Origin: an uncultured Collinsella sp.
GTDB lineage: Bacteria; Actinomycetota; Coriobacteriia; Coriobacteriales; Coriobacteriaceae
Assembly: GCA_900543025.1 (NCBI GenBank)
Contig: UQPP01000045.1
Location: 1 to 12,810 of the forward strand
Reading direction: 5' to 3'
Length of the DNA stretch: 12,810 nucleotides
The position numbers and the translations under genes were made by a program. A model generated the notes under the pieces. That model did not search any database. It saw only the letters and a list, made by a program, of their open reading frames with translations, and was not told the DNA's origin. Positions 1 to 6,485 of this stretch are shown in pieces (the stretch's first letter is position 1; each line of letters begins with the position of its first letter).

Positions 1-126
1 GGGTCATATGAGCGAAAACGCCCCTAGGCGAGCAAGGTGACGTGAAAGAGGAGGGCATTGACCTTCTGGTCATGCCCGACGATTGAACGTCAGATTGCCG
101 CTCTGGGTCGTTTGTAGCGTCGACTA
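1..126. other. Left-edge non-coding stretch
   Basis: No gene can be supported here. A plus-strand frame is open from about 12 to the TGA at 84-86 and would end in KEEGIDLLVMPDD, but a TGA at 9-11 lies in the same frame and there is no start codon with a ribosome binding site. It could be the decayed tail of a gene or part of a dispersed intergenic element. A small TGACC-TTCT-GGTCA hairpin sits at 59-72. Nothing else is recognisable. Confidence 0.4.
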
Positions 127-154
127 GTTACGCGGTTTGGTAAAACCGCGTAAC
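127..154 (-). terminator. Hairpin directly after dapH
   Basis: Two perfect 12-nt arms (127-138 and 143-154, GTTACGCGGTTT and complement) enclose a 4-nt loop, one base past the dapH stop codon. Its position suggests the end of the lysine operon or a 3' stabilising structure. No T-run follows on the minus strand, so it is not a textbook intrinsic terminator; Rho-assisted termination or RNA protection are alternatives. Confidence 0.6.
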
Positions 155-155
155 C

Positions 156-875
156 CTACAGCTGGCGCAGGCCTTCCTCGAGACCGGTCTTGCTGTCGGT
201 CTTCTCGTCACGCATCTTGATGACGCGGGCGGGAACACCGGCCACGACGGCGCCGGCGGGGACGTCCTCGACGCATACGGCACCGGCAGCCACGACGGCG
301 CCCTTGCCCACGCGCACGCCCTCCAGGACCACGGCGTTGGCGCCAATCATGACATCATCCTCGATGATGACGGGCGTGGCGCTGGCGGGCTCAACGACGC
401 CTGCCAGTACGGCGCCGGCGCCGATGTGGCAGTTCTTGCCCACGGTGGCGCGGCCGCCCAGCACGGCGCCCATATCAATCATGGAACCCTCACCAATGAC
501 GGAGCCGATGTTGATGATAGCGCCCATCATGATGACGGCGCGGTCGCCGATCTCGACGCGGTCGCGGATGATCGCGCCCGGCTCAATGCGGGCGTTGATG
601 CCCTTAAGGTCGAGCATGGGGACGGCGGAGTTGCGGCAGTCATTCTCGACGTCGTAGTAGTCGATGGAGTCGGCATTGGCATCGAGGATGGCCTTGAGCT
701 CATCCCAGTCGCCAAAGACGGTCTTGCCACGACGACCGCCGTAGACGTGTGCATTGCCCCACTGGACCTTCATGCCCGGCTTCTCGCGCACGTACAGCTT
801 GACGGGCGTCTTTTTGGGCGCGGTGGCGATGTAGTTGATAATCCCCTGTGCATCCATCTCGGCTGCATTGCTCAT
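156..875 (-). CDS. dapH: Tetrahydrodipicolinate N-acetyltransferase
   Basis: A 239-residue cytoplasmic enzyme expected to acetylate 2,3,4,5-tetrahydrodipicolinate with acetyl-CoA, committing the lysine/DAP pathway to its acetylated branch. The N-terminal about 85 residues form the small DapH-specific domain. From about residue 90 to 215 the chain is a left-handed beta-helix of hexapeptide repeats, with an inserted loop near 160-170 (VVEPASATPV) typical of DapH/DapD acyltransferases. Length matches Bacillus DapH (about 236). The start has a good AAGGAGA sequence 7-8 bases upstream and lies 39 bases after dapB, so it is very likely the last gene of the lysA-dapA/dapB/dapH transcript. Acetyl rather than succinyl specificity is inferred from family resemblance and from the deacetylase-like neighbour at 4339-5526. 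Confidence 0.93.
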   Translation of the reverse strand: MSNAAEMDAQGIINYIATAPKKTPVKLYVREKPGMKVQWGNAHVYGGRRGKTVFGDWDELKAILDANADSIDYYDVENDCRNSAVPMLDLKGINARIEPGAIIRDRVEIGDRAVIMMGAIINIGSVIGEGSMIDMGAVLGGRATVGKNCHIGAGAVLAGVVEPASATPVIIEDDVMIGANAVVLEGVRVGKGAVVAAGAVCVEDVPAGAVVAGVPARVIKMRDEKTDSKTGLEEGLRQL

Positions 876-914
876 TTGTTATCTCTCCTTTGGGTGGATT
901 CGGTTGATACCTGG

Positions 915-1655
915 TTAGGCAAACATGACCTGGTCGAACGTATAGAAGCCGGGTTCGCGGGTGACGAGCTTCTGCGCGGCCGCCAAGGCGCCGTTGACAA
1001 AGATCTGACGGCTCGTGGCGCGGTGGGTGAGCGTGACCTCCTCGTCCTGGCCAAAGAAACTCACCTCGTGCACGCCGGCGACGGTGCCTCCGCGCAGCGA
1101 GTGCATGCCGATTTCCTTGGGATCGCGAGCGCCGCACATGCCCTCGCGACCGTAGACAGGATGATAGCCAGCCTCAGGCTCGGCCTCGACTACAGCGTCG
1201 AGTAGCAGCTTGGCGGTGCCGCTGGGGGCGTCGACCTTTTGGTTGTGGTGCGTCTCGACAATCTCGCAGTCAAAGCCGGGCAGCTCGCGTGTGGCCTGTG
1301 CTACCAGATGACGCAGGGCTGCGATACCGATGGAGTAATTGCCGGAGTGCATGACACGGGCGTTCTGACCCAGCTCGCGCAGGCGATCCATCTGCTCGGG
1401 TGTGTAGCCCGTGGTGCCCGAGACCAACGCCGCACCCGTGCGCTCGACATAGGCGACGACGGCATCGAAGGTCACGACGTTCGAGAAGTCGATGATGGCG
1501 TCGGCGGCTGGTGCGTTCTCGAGCTTGCTCAAATCGAAGCCAATCTGGGCCACGATATCAAAAACGGGCTGCCCAGTGGCATCAACGGTGCCCTCGGCGG
1601 TAGTGTGGATGAGCGAGCCCATGCGGCCCGTTCCCATAATGACGGTCTTAATCAA
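915..1655 (-). CDS. dapB: 4-hydroxy-tetrahydrodipicolinate reductase
   Basis: A 246-residue NAD(P)H-dependent reductase acting on the DapA product. The N-terminus holds the dinucleotide-binding GTGRMG motif (family norm GxxGRMG). SGTTGYTPEQ lies near residue 80, and the catalytic/substrate segment ETHHNQKVDAPSGTAK near 135-150 has the expected His pair, Lys and SGT. The frame opens at a TTG at 1664, but I prefer the TTG at 1655: it gives MIKTVIMGTGRMG, as DapB proteins normally begin, and has AAGGGAG 9 bases upstream. This start overlaps the last 8 bases of the dapA reading frame, so translational coupling is likely. No damage is visible. The assignment is firm; only the start is debatable. 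Confidence 0.93.
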   Translation of the reverse strand: MIKTVIMGTGRMGSLIHTTAEGTVDATGQPVFDIVAQIGFDLSKLENAPAADAIIDFSNVVTFDAVVAYVERTGAALVSGTTGYTPEQMDRLRELGQNARVMHSGNYSIGIAALRHLVAQATRELPGFDCEIVETHHNQKVDAPSGTAKLLLDAVVEAEPEAGYHPVYGREGMCGARDPKEIGMHSLRGGTVAGVHEVSFFGQDEEVTLTHRATSRQIFVNGALAAAQKLVTREPGFYTFDQVMFA

Positions 1656-3957
1656 GCAGACCAACTCCCTTCAGAGCATCGGTAAGTGCGGCGCGCGTGT
1701 TATCGGCCATGGGGCACAGCGGCATGCGGTAGTTTGCCTCGATCATACCCATCTGAGCGAGCGCTTCTTTAACGGGGATGGGGTTGACCTCGCTAAAGAG
1801 GGCATTGATGAGCGGCTGGCCGGCAATTTGGATATCGCGGGCGCGCTCCACGTCGCCGTCCAGATAGGCGCGGCACATGTCGTGCACGAGCTGCGGCTGA
1901 ACATCGGCCCACACGCTGATAGTGCCCGAGGCGCCCAGGCTCATGAGCGGCACGGTGAGCGCGTCTTCGCCCGAGTACATACGGAAGTCATCGGACAGCA
2001 GGTGGGCGATCTTGGCAGCGTAGGCGACGCTGCCCGAGGCTTCCTTAATACCCATGATGTTGGGGTGCGCGGCCAAGCGCTCTACGTTGCGCTCGCTGAT
2101 GCCGCAGCCGCAGCGGCCGGGGATGTTGTACAGGATGCAGGGGATGTCCACAGCATCCGCTACGGTCTTAAAGTGCTGGTAGATGCCCTCCTCGTTGGAC
2201 TTGTTGTAGTAGGGGGTAATGAGCAGCAGGCCGTCGGCGCCCAGGCCCTGATAGGTGAGCGACTTGGTGAGCATGGTCTGTGTGGAGTTAGAGCCCGAGC
2301 CTGCAATGACGGGGACGCGGCCTGCAACCTGCTTGACCACGGCGGCGACAACGGAGTTGTCCTCGTCATCGGTCATCGTGGCGCTCTCGCCGGTGGTGCC
2401 TAGGGTGAGGATGGCGTCAGTGCCGTTTTGCAGGTGGAAATCGATAAGGCGCTCGAGTGCGTCAAAGTCGACGCTGCCGTCCTTTTTAAACGGCGTAACA
2501 AGGGCGACGATTGAACCCTCGAGATTGCGGATGTCCATGTTCTTCTCCTTCGCTTCCGCGATCTGGATGCGTTTGTTCCACTGGGCGGCGACGGCCAGGC
2601 GCTCGTCCTGGGCGCGACGGCGGGCGCTTTCGGCACGCGATTTGGCCAGCAGCTCACGGCCACACGGCAGCACGTCGAGCGTGGCAAAAAAATCGCCTGG
2701 GCGCTCGGCGCGGCGGATGAGGTCGGCCGAGCCGTCGGGGCTCAGCAGCACCTCGGCGGAGCGCAGGCGTCCGTTGTAGTTGTAGCCCATGGAGTAGCCA
2801 TGCGCGCCGGTATCGTGGATCACAAGCAGGTCGCCCATGTCGATCTGCGGCAGCTCGCGGTCGATAGCGAACTTATCGTTGTTCTCGCATAAGTTGCCCG
2901 TGATGTCATACGTGTTCGTGACCGGTGCCGCAGTCTTGTCGGCGCCACCCGGCTGACCCATCACCGTAATGTGGTGGTAGGCGCCATACATGGCAGGGCG
3001 AATCAGATCGACGGCGCTTGCATCGACACCGATATAGTTCTTGTAGATCTGCTTCTCATGGATGGCCTTGGTCACCAGGCAGCCGTAGGGCCCCATCATA
3101 AAACGACCCATCTCGGTGCAGATCGCCACATCGCCCATGCCGGCGGGAACCAGGATCTCGTCGTAGGCCGCGTGTACGCCCTCGCCGATGGCGTGGATGT
3201 CGTTAGCCTGCTGCTCGGGCAGGTAGGGGATACCCACACCGCCGGACAGATTGATAAAGGCGACATGTGCGCCCGTTTCACGCTCCAGGCGCACGGCAAG
3301 TTCAAAGAGGATGCGTGCGAGCTTGGGATAGTAGTCGTTAGTGACGGTATTACTGGCAAGGAAGGCATGGATGCCAAAATTCTCGGCACCCTTGGCCTTG
3401 AGCATGCGGAAGGCCTCGAAGAGCTGCTCGGTGGTCATGCCGTATTTGGAGTCGCCGGGGTTATCCATGATGCCGTTGGAGAGCTGGAACAGGCCGCCCG
3501 GATTAAAGCGGCAGCTAACCGTCTTGGGGATGGGCCCCGCAACGCGCTCAAAGAACTCGATATGGCTGATGTCGTCAAAGTTGACGATGGCGCCCAGTTT
3601 ATCCGCAAGGGCAAAGTCCGCCGCCGGCGTGTCGTTGGACGAGAACATGATGTCGTGCCCCGTGATGCCCAGCGAGCGGGCGATCATGAGCTCGGTATAG
3701 CTCGAGCAATCGCAGCCGCAGCCGTATTCGTTGAGAATGGAGATGAGCGCCGGGTTGGGATTGGCCTTGACGGCAAAGTACTCCTTAAATCCCGGGTTCC
3801 ATGCAAAGGCGTCGCGTACTTCTTGCATGTTACGGCGGATGCCCGCCTCGTCGTATAGATGAAACGGCGTGGGGAACTGCTCGACGATATGCTCGAGTGT
3901 CTCCTTGTCCACAAACGGCTGCTTTGCCGCATATGCCTCGTTGGGGGTCAATGCCAT
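1648..3957 (-). CDS. lysA-dapA: LysA-DapA fusion: DAP decarboxylase plus dihydrodipicolinate synthase
   Basis: One uninterrupted 769-residue frame encodes the last and first dedicated enzymes of lysine synthesis. Residues 1 to about 430 are a PLP decarboxylase: Lys64 in YFAVKANPN, glycine loop NLSGGVG at 237-242, TEMGR at 281-285 where EPGR is usual, Cys357-Glu358 in CENND, and HDTGAHGYSMGY at 381-392. Its GIHAFLAS replaces the more usual HxGS segment. Residues about 431-473 are a charged, Ala/Arg/Glu-rich, probably helical linker. Residues 474-769 are a full-length DapA (296 aa): GTTGES with the Thr pair, YNIPGR with catalytic Tyr137 and Arg142, and Schiff-base Lys165 in GIKEASG (DapA numbering). 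The internal Met474 has its own strong ribosome binding site, so separate DapA may also be made. A lysine riboswitch lies upstream. A sequencing error removing a lysA stop codon is the main alternative. Confidence 0.92.
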   Translation of the reverse strand: MALTPNEAYAAKQPFVDKETLEHIVEQFPTPFHLYDEAGIRRNMQEVRDAFAWNPGFKEYFAVKANPNPALISILNEYGCGCDCSSYTELMIARSLGITGHDIMFSSNDTPAADFALADKLGAIVNFDDISHIEFFERVAGPIPKTVSCRFNPGGLFQLSNGIMDNPGDSKYGMTTEQLFEAFRMLKAKGAENFGIHAFLASNTVTNDYYPKLARILFELAVRLERETGAHVAFINLSGGVGIPYLPEQQANDIHAIGEGVHAAYDEILVPAGMGDVAICTEMGRFMMGPYGCLVTKAIHEKQIYKNYIGVDASAVDLIRPAMYGAYHHITVMGQPGGADKTAAPVTNTYDITGNLCENNDKFAIDRELPQIDMGDLLVIHDTGAHGYSMGYNYNGRLRSAEVLLSPDGSADLIRRAERPGDFFATLDVLPCGRELLAKSRAESARRRAQDERLAVAAQWNKRIQIAEAKEKNMDIRNLEGSIVALVTPFKKDGSVDFDALERLIDFHLQNGTDAILTLGTTGESATMTDDEDNSVVAAVVKQVAGRVPVIAGSGSNSTQTMLTKSLTYQGLGADGLLLITPYYNKSNEEGIYQHFKTVADAVDIPCILYNIPGRCGCGISERNVERLAAHPNIMGIKEASGSVAYAAKIAHLLSDDFRMYSGEDALTVPLMSLGASGTISVWADVQPQLVHDMCRAYLDGDVERARDIQIAGQPLINALFSEVNPIPVKEALAQMGMIEANYRMPLCPMADNTRAALTDALKGVGLLD
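2536..2550 (-). promoter_or_regulatory. Internal ribosome binding site and ATG for free DapA
   Basis: On the minus strand AAGGAG (2550-2545) is followed after 6 bases by an ATG (2538-2536), in frame with the fusion and exactly where stand-alone DapA proteins start (MDIRNLEGSIVALVTPF). This suggests that a 296-residue DapA can be translated independently, in addition to the fused form. Seen in sequence; actual use is inferred. Confidence 0.7.
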
Positions 3958-3967
3958 GTCCCGTAAA

Positions 3968-4035
3968 CCTCGCTATCCAGACGGCGCCATCTGCGCATCG
4001 AATCCGCATAACGTGGACCCAATGTCCGGATAGCG
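3968..4035 (-). promoter_or_regulatory. Riboswitch expression platform and lysA ribosome binding site
   Basis: On the minus strand CGCTATCCGGAC (4035-4024), which contains the 3' strand of P1, is complementary over 12 bp (one G-U) to GTCTGGATAGCG (3982-3971). The lysA Shine-Dalgarno GAGG (3971-3968) touches the end of that helix and lies 10 bases before the ATG. P1 and this helix are mutually exclusive, as in a switch. There is no U-run, so control of translation initiation or Rho access seems more likely than an intrinsic terminator. Which state is ON is not obvious. Confidence 0.65.
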
Positions 4036-4185
4036 CTCCCGCATTGCTGCAGACAGTCCTGCGGGTGTTTCCCGCAGGCCCACCAGGCTGTTCGTGCCCG
4101 AAAAGCCCAGTTCGGCGGGTTTCGCCTCCCCGCAGGGTCAAAGTCTGCCGACTCGCCCGCGGCTCTTCGTGCCCGCGCCTCTATC
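4029..4185 (-). promoter_or_regulatory. Lysine riboswitch (L box) aptamer
   Basis: Read on the minus strand, this leader segment has the conserved order of the lysine riboswitch: GATAGAGGCGC at the 5' end, GAGCC, the junction block GGGAGGCGAAACCCGCCGAA, CTGTC (4056-4052), and GGGAGCGCTATC at the 3' end. P1 closes through GATAG (4185-4181) with CTATC (4033-4029). A perfect 8-bp arm with 5-nt loop (4058-4078) is one of the peripheral helices. It precedes lysA-dapA, the first gene of the lysine operon, the expected target for feedback by free lysine. Assignment rests on recognised conserved blocks and context, not on a covariance-model score. Confidence 0.88.
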
Positions 4186-4187
4186 AA

Positions 4188-4206
4188 GTGGTAACGACCC
4201 TACCAC
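4188..4206. repeat. GTGGTA/TACCAC inverted repeat
   Basis: Perfect 6-nt arms (4188-4193 and 4201-4206) with a 7-nt loop sit between the riboswitch aptamer and the divergent promoter. In the lysA leader RNA this would be a short hairpin just 5' of P1; as DNA it could be an operator. Confidence 0.4.
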
Positions 4207-4213
4207 GTTGCAC

Positions 4214-4242
4214 TTTACCAAACAAGAGTATTCGTATATAAC
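4214..4242 (+). promoter_or_regulatory. Promoter for the M20 deacetylase gene
   Basis: TTTACC (4214-4219) and TATAAC (4237-4242) are separated by 17 bases, a good sigma-70/SigA-type match. Transcription would start near 4249, giving a leader of about 90 bases. The AT-rich patch probably also holds the divergent lysA promoter, but I could not assign clear minus-strand boxes. Confidence 0.6.
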
Positions 4243-4293
4243 GTTTAAAAAATGCAGGGATATGCTAGAAACAAGGGTGCCACAATCCTGCGT

Positions 4294-4305
4294 CACAATA
4301 TTGTG
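4294..4305. repeat. CACAATATTGTG palindrome in the leader
   Basis: A perfect 12-base palindrome lies between the promoter and the start codon of the M20 gene, about 45 bases past the expected transcription start. It may be a repressor site; no bound regulator can be named. Confidence 0.35.
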
Positions 4306-4338
4306 TGAATGGATATGCCCCCCATGAAAGGAACCTTT

Positions 4339-5526
4339 ATGACCGAGCTCCAAGAACTTCGTCGCTATCGGCGCGACCTGCATCGCATTCCGGAGCTCGA
4401 CTTCGATCTTCCGCAAACCATTGCCTATATCGAGGGCGTGCTCGCTCCGCTCGCCTGCGAGGTGACCCATCCGTGCCCCAGCTGCGTCTGCGCTTTCTTC
4501 GATGCCGGCACGGGCGCCGCGCATGCCACGGCGATTCGCGCCGACATGGACGCCCTGCCCATCGCGGAGGCAACGGGCGCGGCCTTTGCCTCGACGCATC
4601 CCGGTAAGATGCATGCGTGCGGTCACGACGGTCACATGGCCATGGTGCTTGCCGCCGCGACGTATGTCGATCGCACGATTCGTGAGCAGCCGGGTGCCAT
4701 CAAGCGCAACGTGCTCTTTGTGTTTCAGCCGGCCGAGGAAACGACCGGTGGCGCCAAGACGGTGTGTGAGAGCGGCGTATTCGAGCGCTACGGGGCGGAT
4801 CGCATCTTTGGCTTCCACGTATGGCCCGATTTGCCCGCCGGCACGTTGGCGAGCTGTTCCGGTCCGCTGCTGGCGCGCTCAAGCGAGACGCACATTCATA
4901 TCCATGGCGCGAGCATCCATATCGCCAAGACCTACGGCGTTCCAGTCGAGGAATCGCACGATGCGGCGCTGGCGGCTGCCAAGTTCTTGGTTTCCGAGCG
5001 TGAGCTCATGGACGAGTTGGGTGCCGACGAGCCCTGCATTGGTAAGTTTGGCCTGCTGCAGGCCGGGACCGTTTGCAATGCGGTGGCGGGGGAGGCCCAT
5101 GTGGCCGGCAGTCTGCGTGTGTTTACGGACGACATGTTCGACCGCGCGCGCGAGGGCGTGCGCCGTGTACTCGACGAGGCATGCGCTGCAACGGGCTGCA
5201 CGTACGGTCTCGATTTTGCCGAGGGCTATCCGCCGGTCGATAACGACCCCGAGCTGTTCGCCCACATTGCGCCTGCCTTGTCCGAGCTGCAACTTGTGGA
5301 CGAGCCGCTGCTAATTGCCGAGGATTTCGCGTTCTATCAGCGCCATCTGCCGGGCGTGTTCTTCTTGCTGGGCACGGGCGTTCCTGTCGGGCAGGATAAT
5401 CCGAGCGACGCCGAGGGCTGCCCCGCCTATGCTACGAGTGCCCTGCATACTGATACCATGCTCTTTGACGAGGAAATCCTGCTCAAGGGCCTCGATGTCT
5501 ACAAACGACTGCTTTTGCTTGACTAA
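4339..5526 (+). CDS. M20-family amidohydrolase, probable N-acetyl-diaminopimelate deacetylase
   Basis: A 395-residue zinc-dependent deacetylase/peptidase of the M20D group. Metal and catalytic residues are present in the family order: RADMDALP (67-74), HACGHDGH with Cys94 and His96, the Glu pair 133-134 in FQPAEE, His160 in GFHVW, and His370 near the C-terminus (SALHTD). The middle (about 180-300) is the inserted dimerisation domain. Start chosen at 4339 because AAAGGA lies 6 bases upstream; an in-frame ATG at 4309 has no ribosome binding site. Divergence from a lysine operon encoding the N-acetyltransferase DapH argues for N-acetyl-LL-diaminopimelate as substrate, the step done by YkuR in Bacillus. 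Hippurate or other N-acyl-amino-acid hydrolases share these motifs, so the substrate is inferred from context. Confidence 0.85.
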   Translation: MTELQELRRYRRDLHRIPELDFDLPQTIAYIEGVLAPLACEVTHPCPSCVCAFFDAGTGAAHATAIRADMDALPIAEATGAAFASTHPGKMHACGHDGHMAMVLAAATYVDRTIREQPGAIKRNVLFVFQPAEETTGGAKTVCESGVFERYGADRIFGFHVWPDLPAGTLASCSGPLLARSSETHIHIHGASIHIAKTYGVPVEESHDAALAAAKFLVSERELMDELGADEPCIGKFGLLQAGTVCNAVAGEAHVAGSLRVFTDDMFDRAREGVRRVLDEACAATGCTYGLDFAEGYPPVDNDPELFAHIAPALSELQLVDEPLLIAEDFAFYQRHLPGVFFLLGTGVPVGQDNPSDAEGCPAYATSALHTDTMLFDEEILLKGLDVYKRLLLLD

Positions 5527-5540
5527 GGCGTGAAGGACTA

Positions 5541-5577
5541 TTTGTTCTAGAAAACACGAACAAACGTACGATATAAT
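5541..5577 (+). promoter_or_regulatory. Inverted repeat and -10 box upstream of the HigA-like gene
   Basis: TTTGTTC (5541-5547) and GAACAAA (5558-5564) form a 7-bp inverted repeat just ahead of a perfect TATAAT (5572-5577). No good -35 is present at 17 bases; the repeat occupies that place, which suits a regulated promoter or a weak terminator for the preceding gene. Confidence 0.45.
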
Positions 5578-5601
5578 AGAGATGTAAGTCTGTAGAAACG
5601 T

Positions 5602-5630
5602 TTGACGTTACTAACGTAAGGCGATACTAT
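5602..5630 (+). promoter_or_regulatory. Promoter with embedded operator-like palindrome
   Basis: TTGACG (5602-5607) and TACTAT (5625-5630) are spaced by 17 bases. The palindrome ACGTTA-C-TAACGT (5605-5617) overlaps the -35 box and spacer, where binding of a dimeric HTH repressor would block RNA polymerase. Transcription would start near 5637, 54 bases ahead of the preferred start of the regulator, so autoregulation by that protein is a reasonable inference. Confidence 0.6.
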
Positions 5631-5690
5631 GATTGCATCGTAATGAGCGCTATCGGGTCTGTTTTGAGTGGAGACAGGAGATGGCTTGGA

Positions 5691-6032
5691 ATGTCGAAAT
5701 CGTCGATTATCACAAGTGATGAGACTTCGGCCGATTTGCTGTCGCCGGTGACTCCTGGTGAGCTTCTCAAAGAGGAGTTTCTTGTTCCCATGGGCATTTC
5801 TCAATATCGCCTTGCGAAAGAGACCGGGATTCCGGCTCAGCGTATCGGGCAGATTGTCTTGGGAAAACGTCGCGTGACGGCCGACACCGACCTCCGTCTT
5901 TGCCGTTATTTTGGCCTGACGGATGGCTATTGGCTGCGCGCTCAGGTGGCGCTTGACCTTGAGGCCGAGAAAAGGCGGATCGGACCGGAACTCGATAAGA
6001 TCGTTCCTGTTCAGCAGGCCATCGCACTGTAG
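5691..6032 (+). CDS. HigA-family antitoxin-like HTH regulator, no toxin alongside
   Basis: A 113-residue XRE-type protein of the HigA group: SPVTPGELLKEEFLVPMGIS (18-37) is the family opening, followed by helix-turn-helix QYRLAKETGIPAQRIGQIVLGKR (38-60), then the RRVTADTDLRLCRYFG (60-75) and WLRAQVALDLEAE (81-93) segments. The frame extends to an ATG at 5643, but the ATG at 5691 has AGGAG 10 bases upstream and removes 16 atypical residues. HigA normally sits directly after a HigB RNase toxin and represses their shared promoter. Here the upstream 164 bases hold only promoter elements, and the next gene is a membrane protein. It may therefore be an orphan antitoxin reused as a regulator, or the partner of a distant toxin. 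Confidence 0.85.
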   Translation: MSKSSIITSDETSADLLSPVTPGELLKEEFLVPMGISQYRLAKETGIPAQRIGQIVLGKRRVTADTDLRLCRYFGLTDGYWLRAQVALDLEAEKRRIGPELDKIVPVQQAIAL

Positions 6033-6056
6033 TGCTCAAAGATGATGGGGGTGGCG

Positions 6057-6380
6057 ATGAGGCGACGCCGACAGACTGCCGTGTATAGTCCGGGTGGGTG
6101 TGGATGCGGCTTGCTACTGCTTCCAGTTATTGCTGTGAGCATTGGCGTGATGTTTGCGCTTGCCGGGTTGGCAGCAGCGGCACTCGTGTTGCTGATTGTG
6201 GCTATTGGCGTGACGGTTTGGCTCTGCCGCAATCGCGAGCAACGTCGTGCCGACGGTAAAACCAATGTCAGCTGGGCCGTCTTCCTGGTCATTGCGTACC
6301 CACTGAGTGTCGGCTACCTGGTTTTCTTTGTCCTGCTGATGATTAGTACCTTTACCGGGGAATCCGTCACGGTGGGTTGA
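6057..6380 (+). CDS. Small membrane protein of unknown function
   Basis: About 107 residues, no recognised family. An Arg-rich N-terminus (MRRRRQT) precedes a glycine/cysteine patch (PGGCGCG, about 12-18) and three or four hydrophobic segments: about 18-38 and 39-56, possibly one re-entrant pair, then a charged loop (RNREQRRADGKT) and about 72-98. The cytoplasmic side is probably the basic N-terminus and loop. Start at 6057 is preferred for the GGGGGTGG run just upstream; 6042 and 6045 are in-frame ATGs with no clear ribosome binding site. It begins 24 bases after the HigA-like gene and is probably co-transcribed with it. Function cannot be assigned; it does not resemble a HigB toxin. Confidence 0.65.
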   Translation: MRRRRQTAVYSPGGCGCGLLLLPVIAVSIGVMFALAGLAAAALVLLIVAIGVTVWLCRNREQRRADGKTNVSWAVFLVIAYPLSVGYLVFFVLLMISTFTGESVTVG

Positions 6381-6485
6381 TGCGCTGTCAGCAGAAGGTC
6401 GCGCAAAGTGCGTTTGCTTGGCGTTTGGACAACCGCATTGGCCGTTTACCGCAACCTTAGCTCTCAGCTAATGAATTCAAGTTCA

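Noticed and set aside
426..2403. Long plus-strand open frames (426-1205, 1239-1685, 1492-2403)
   Set aside because: They lie opposite dapB, dapH and dapA, have no family motifs, and show the composition expected of antisense frames in GC-rich coding DNA.
2971..3858. 295-codon plus-strand open frame opposite lysA
   Set aside because: Mirror of the LysA coding frame with no recognisable domain or ribosome binding site; the minus-strand gene has clear catalytic motifs.
4029..4185. T-box leader as explanation for the lysA leader
   Set aside because: The characteristic T-box sequence near AGGGTGGNACCGCG is absent and the conserved lysine riboswitch blocks are present in the right order.
5527..5690. 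HigB toxin gene upstream of the HigA-like gene
   Set aside because: All frames in this interval are too short and filled by promoter elements and inverted repeats.
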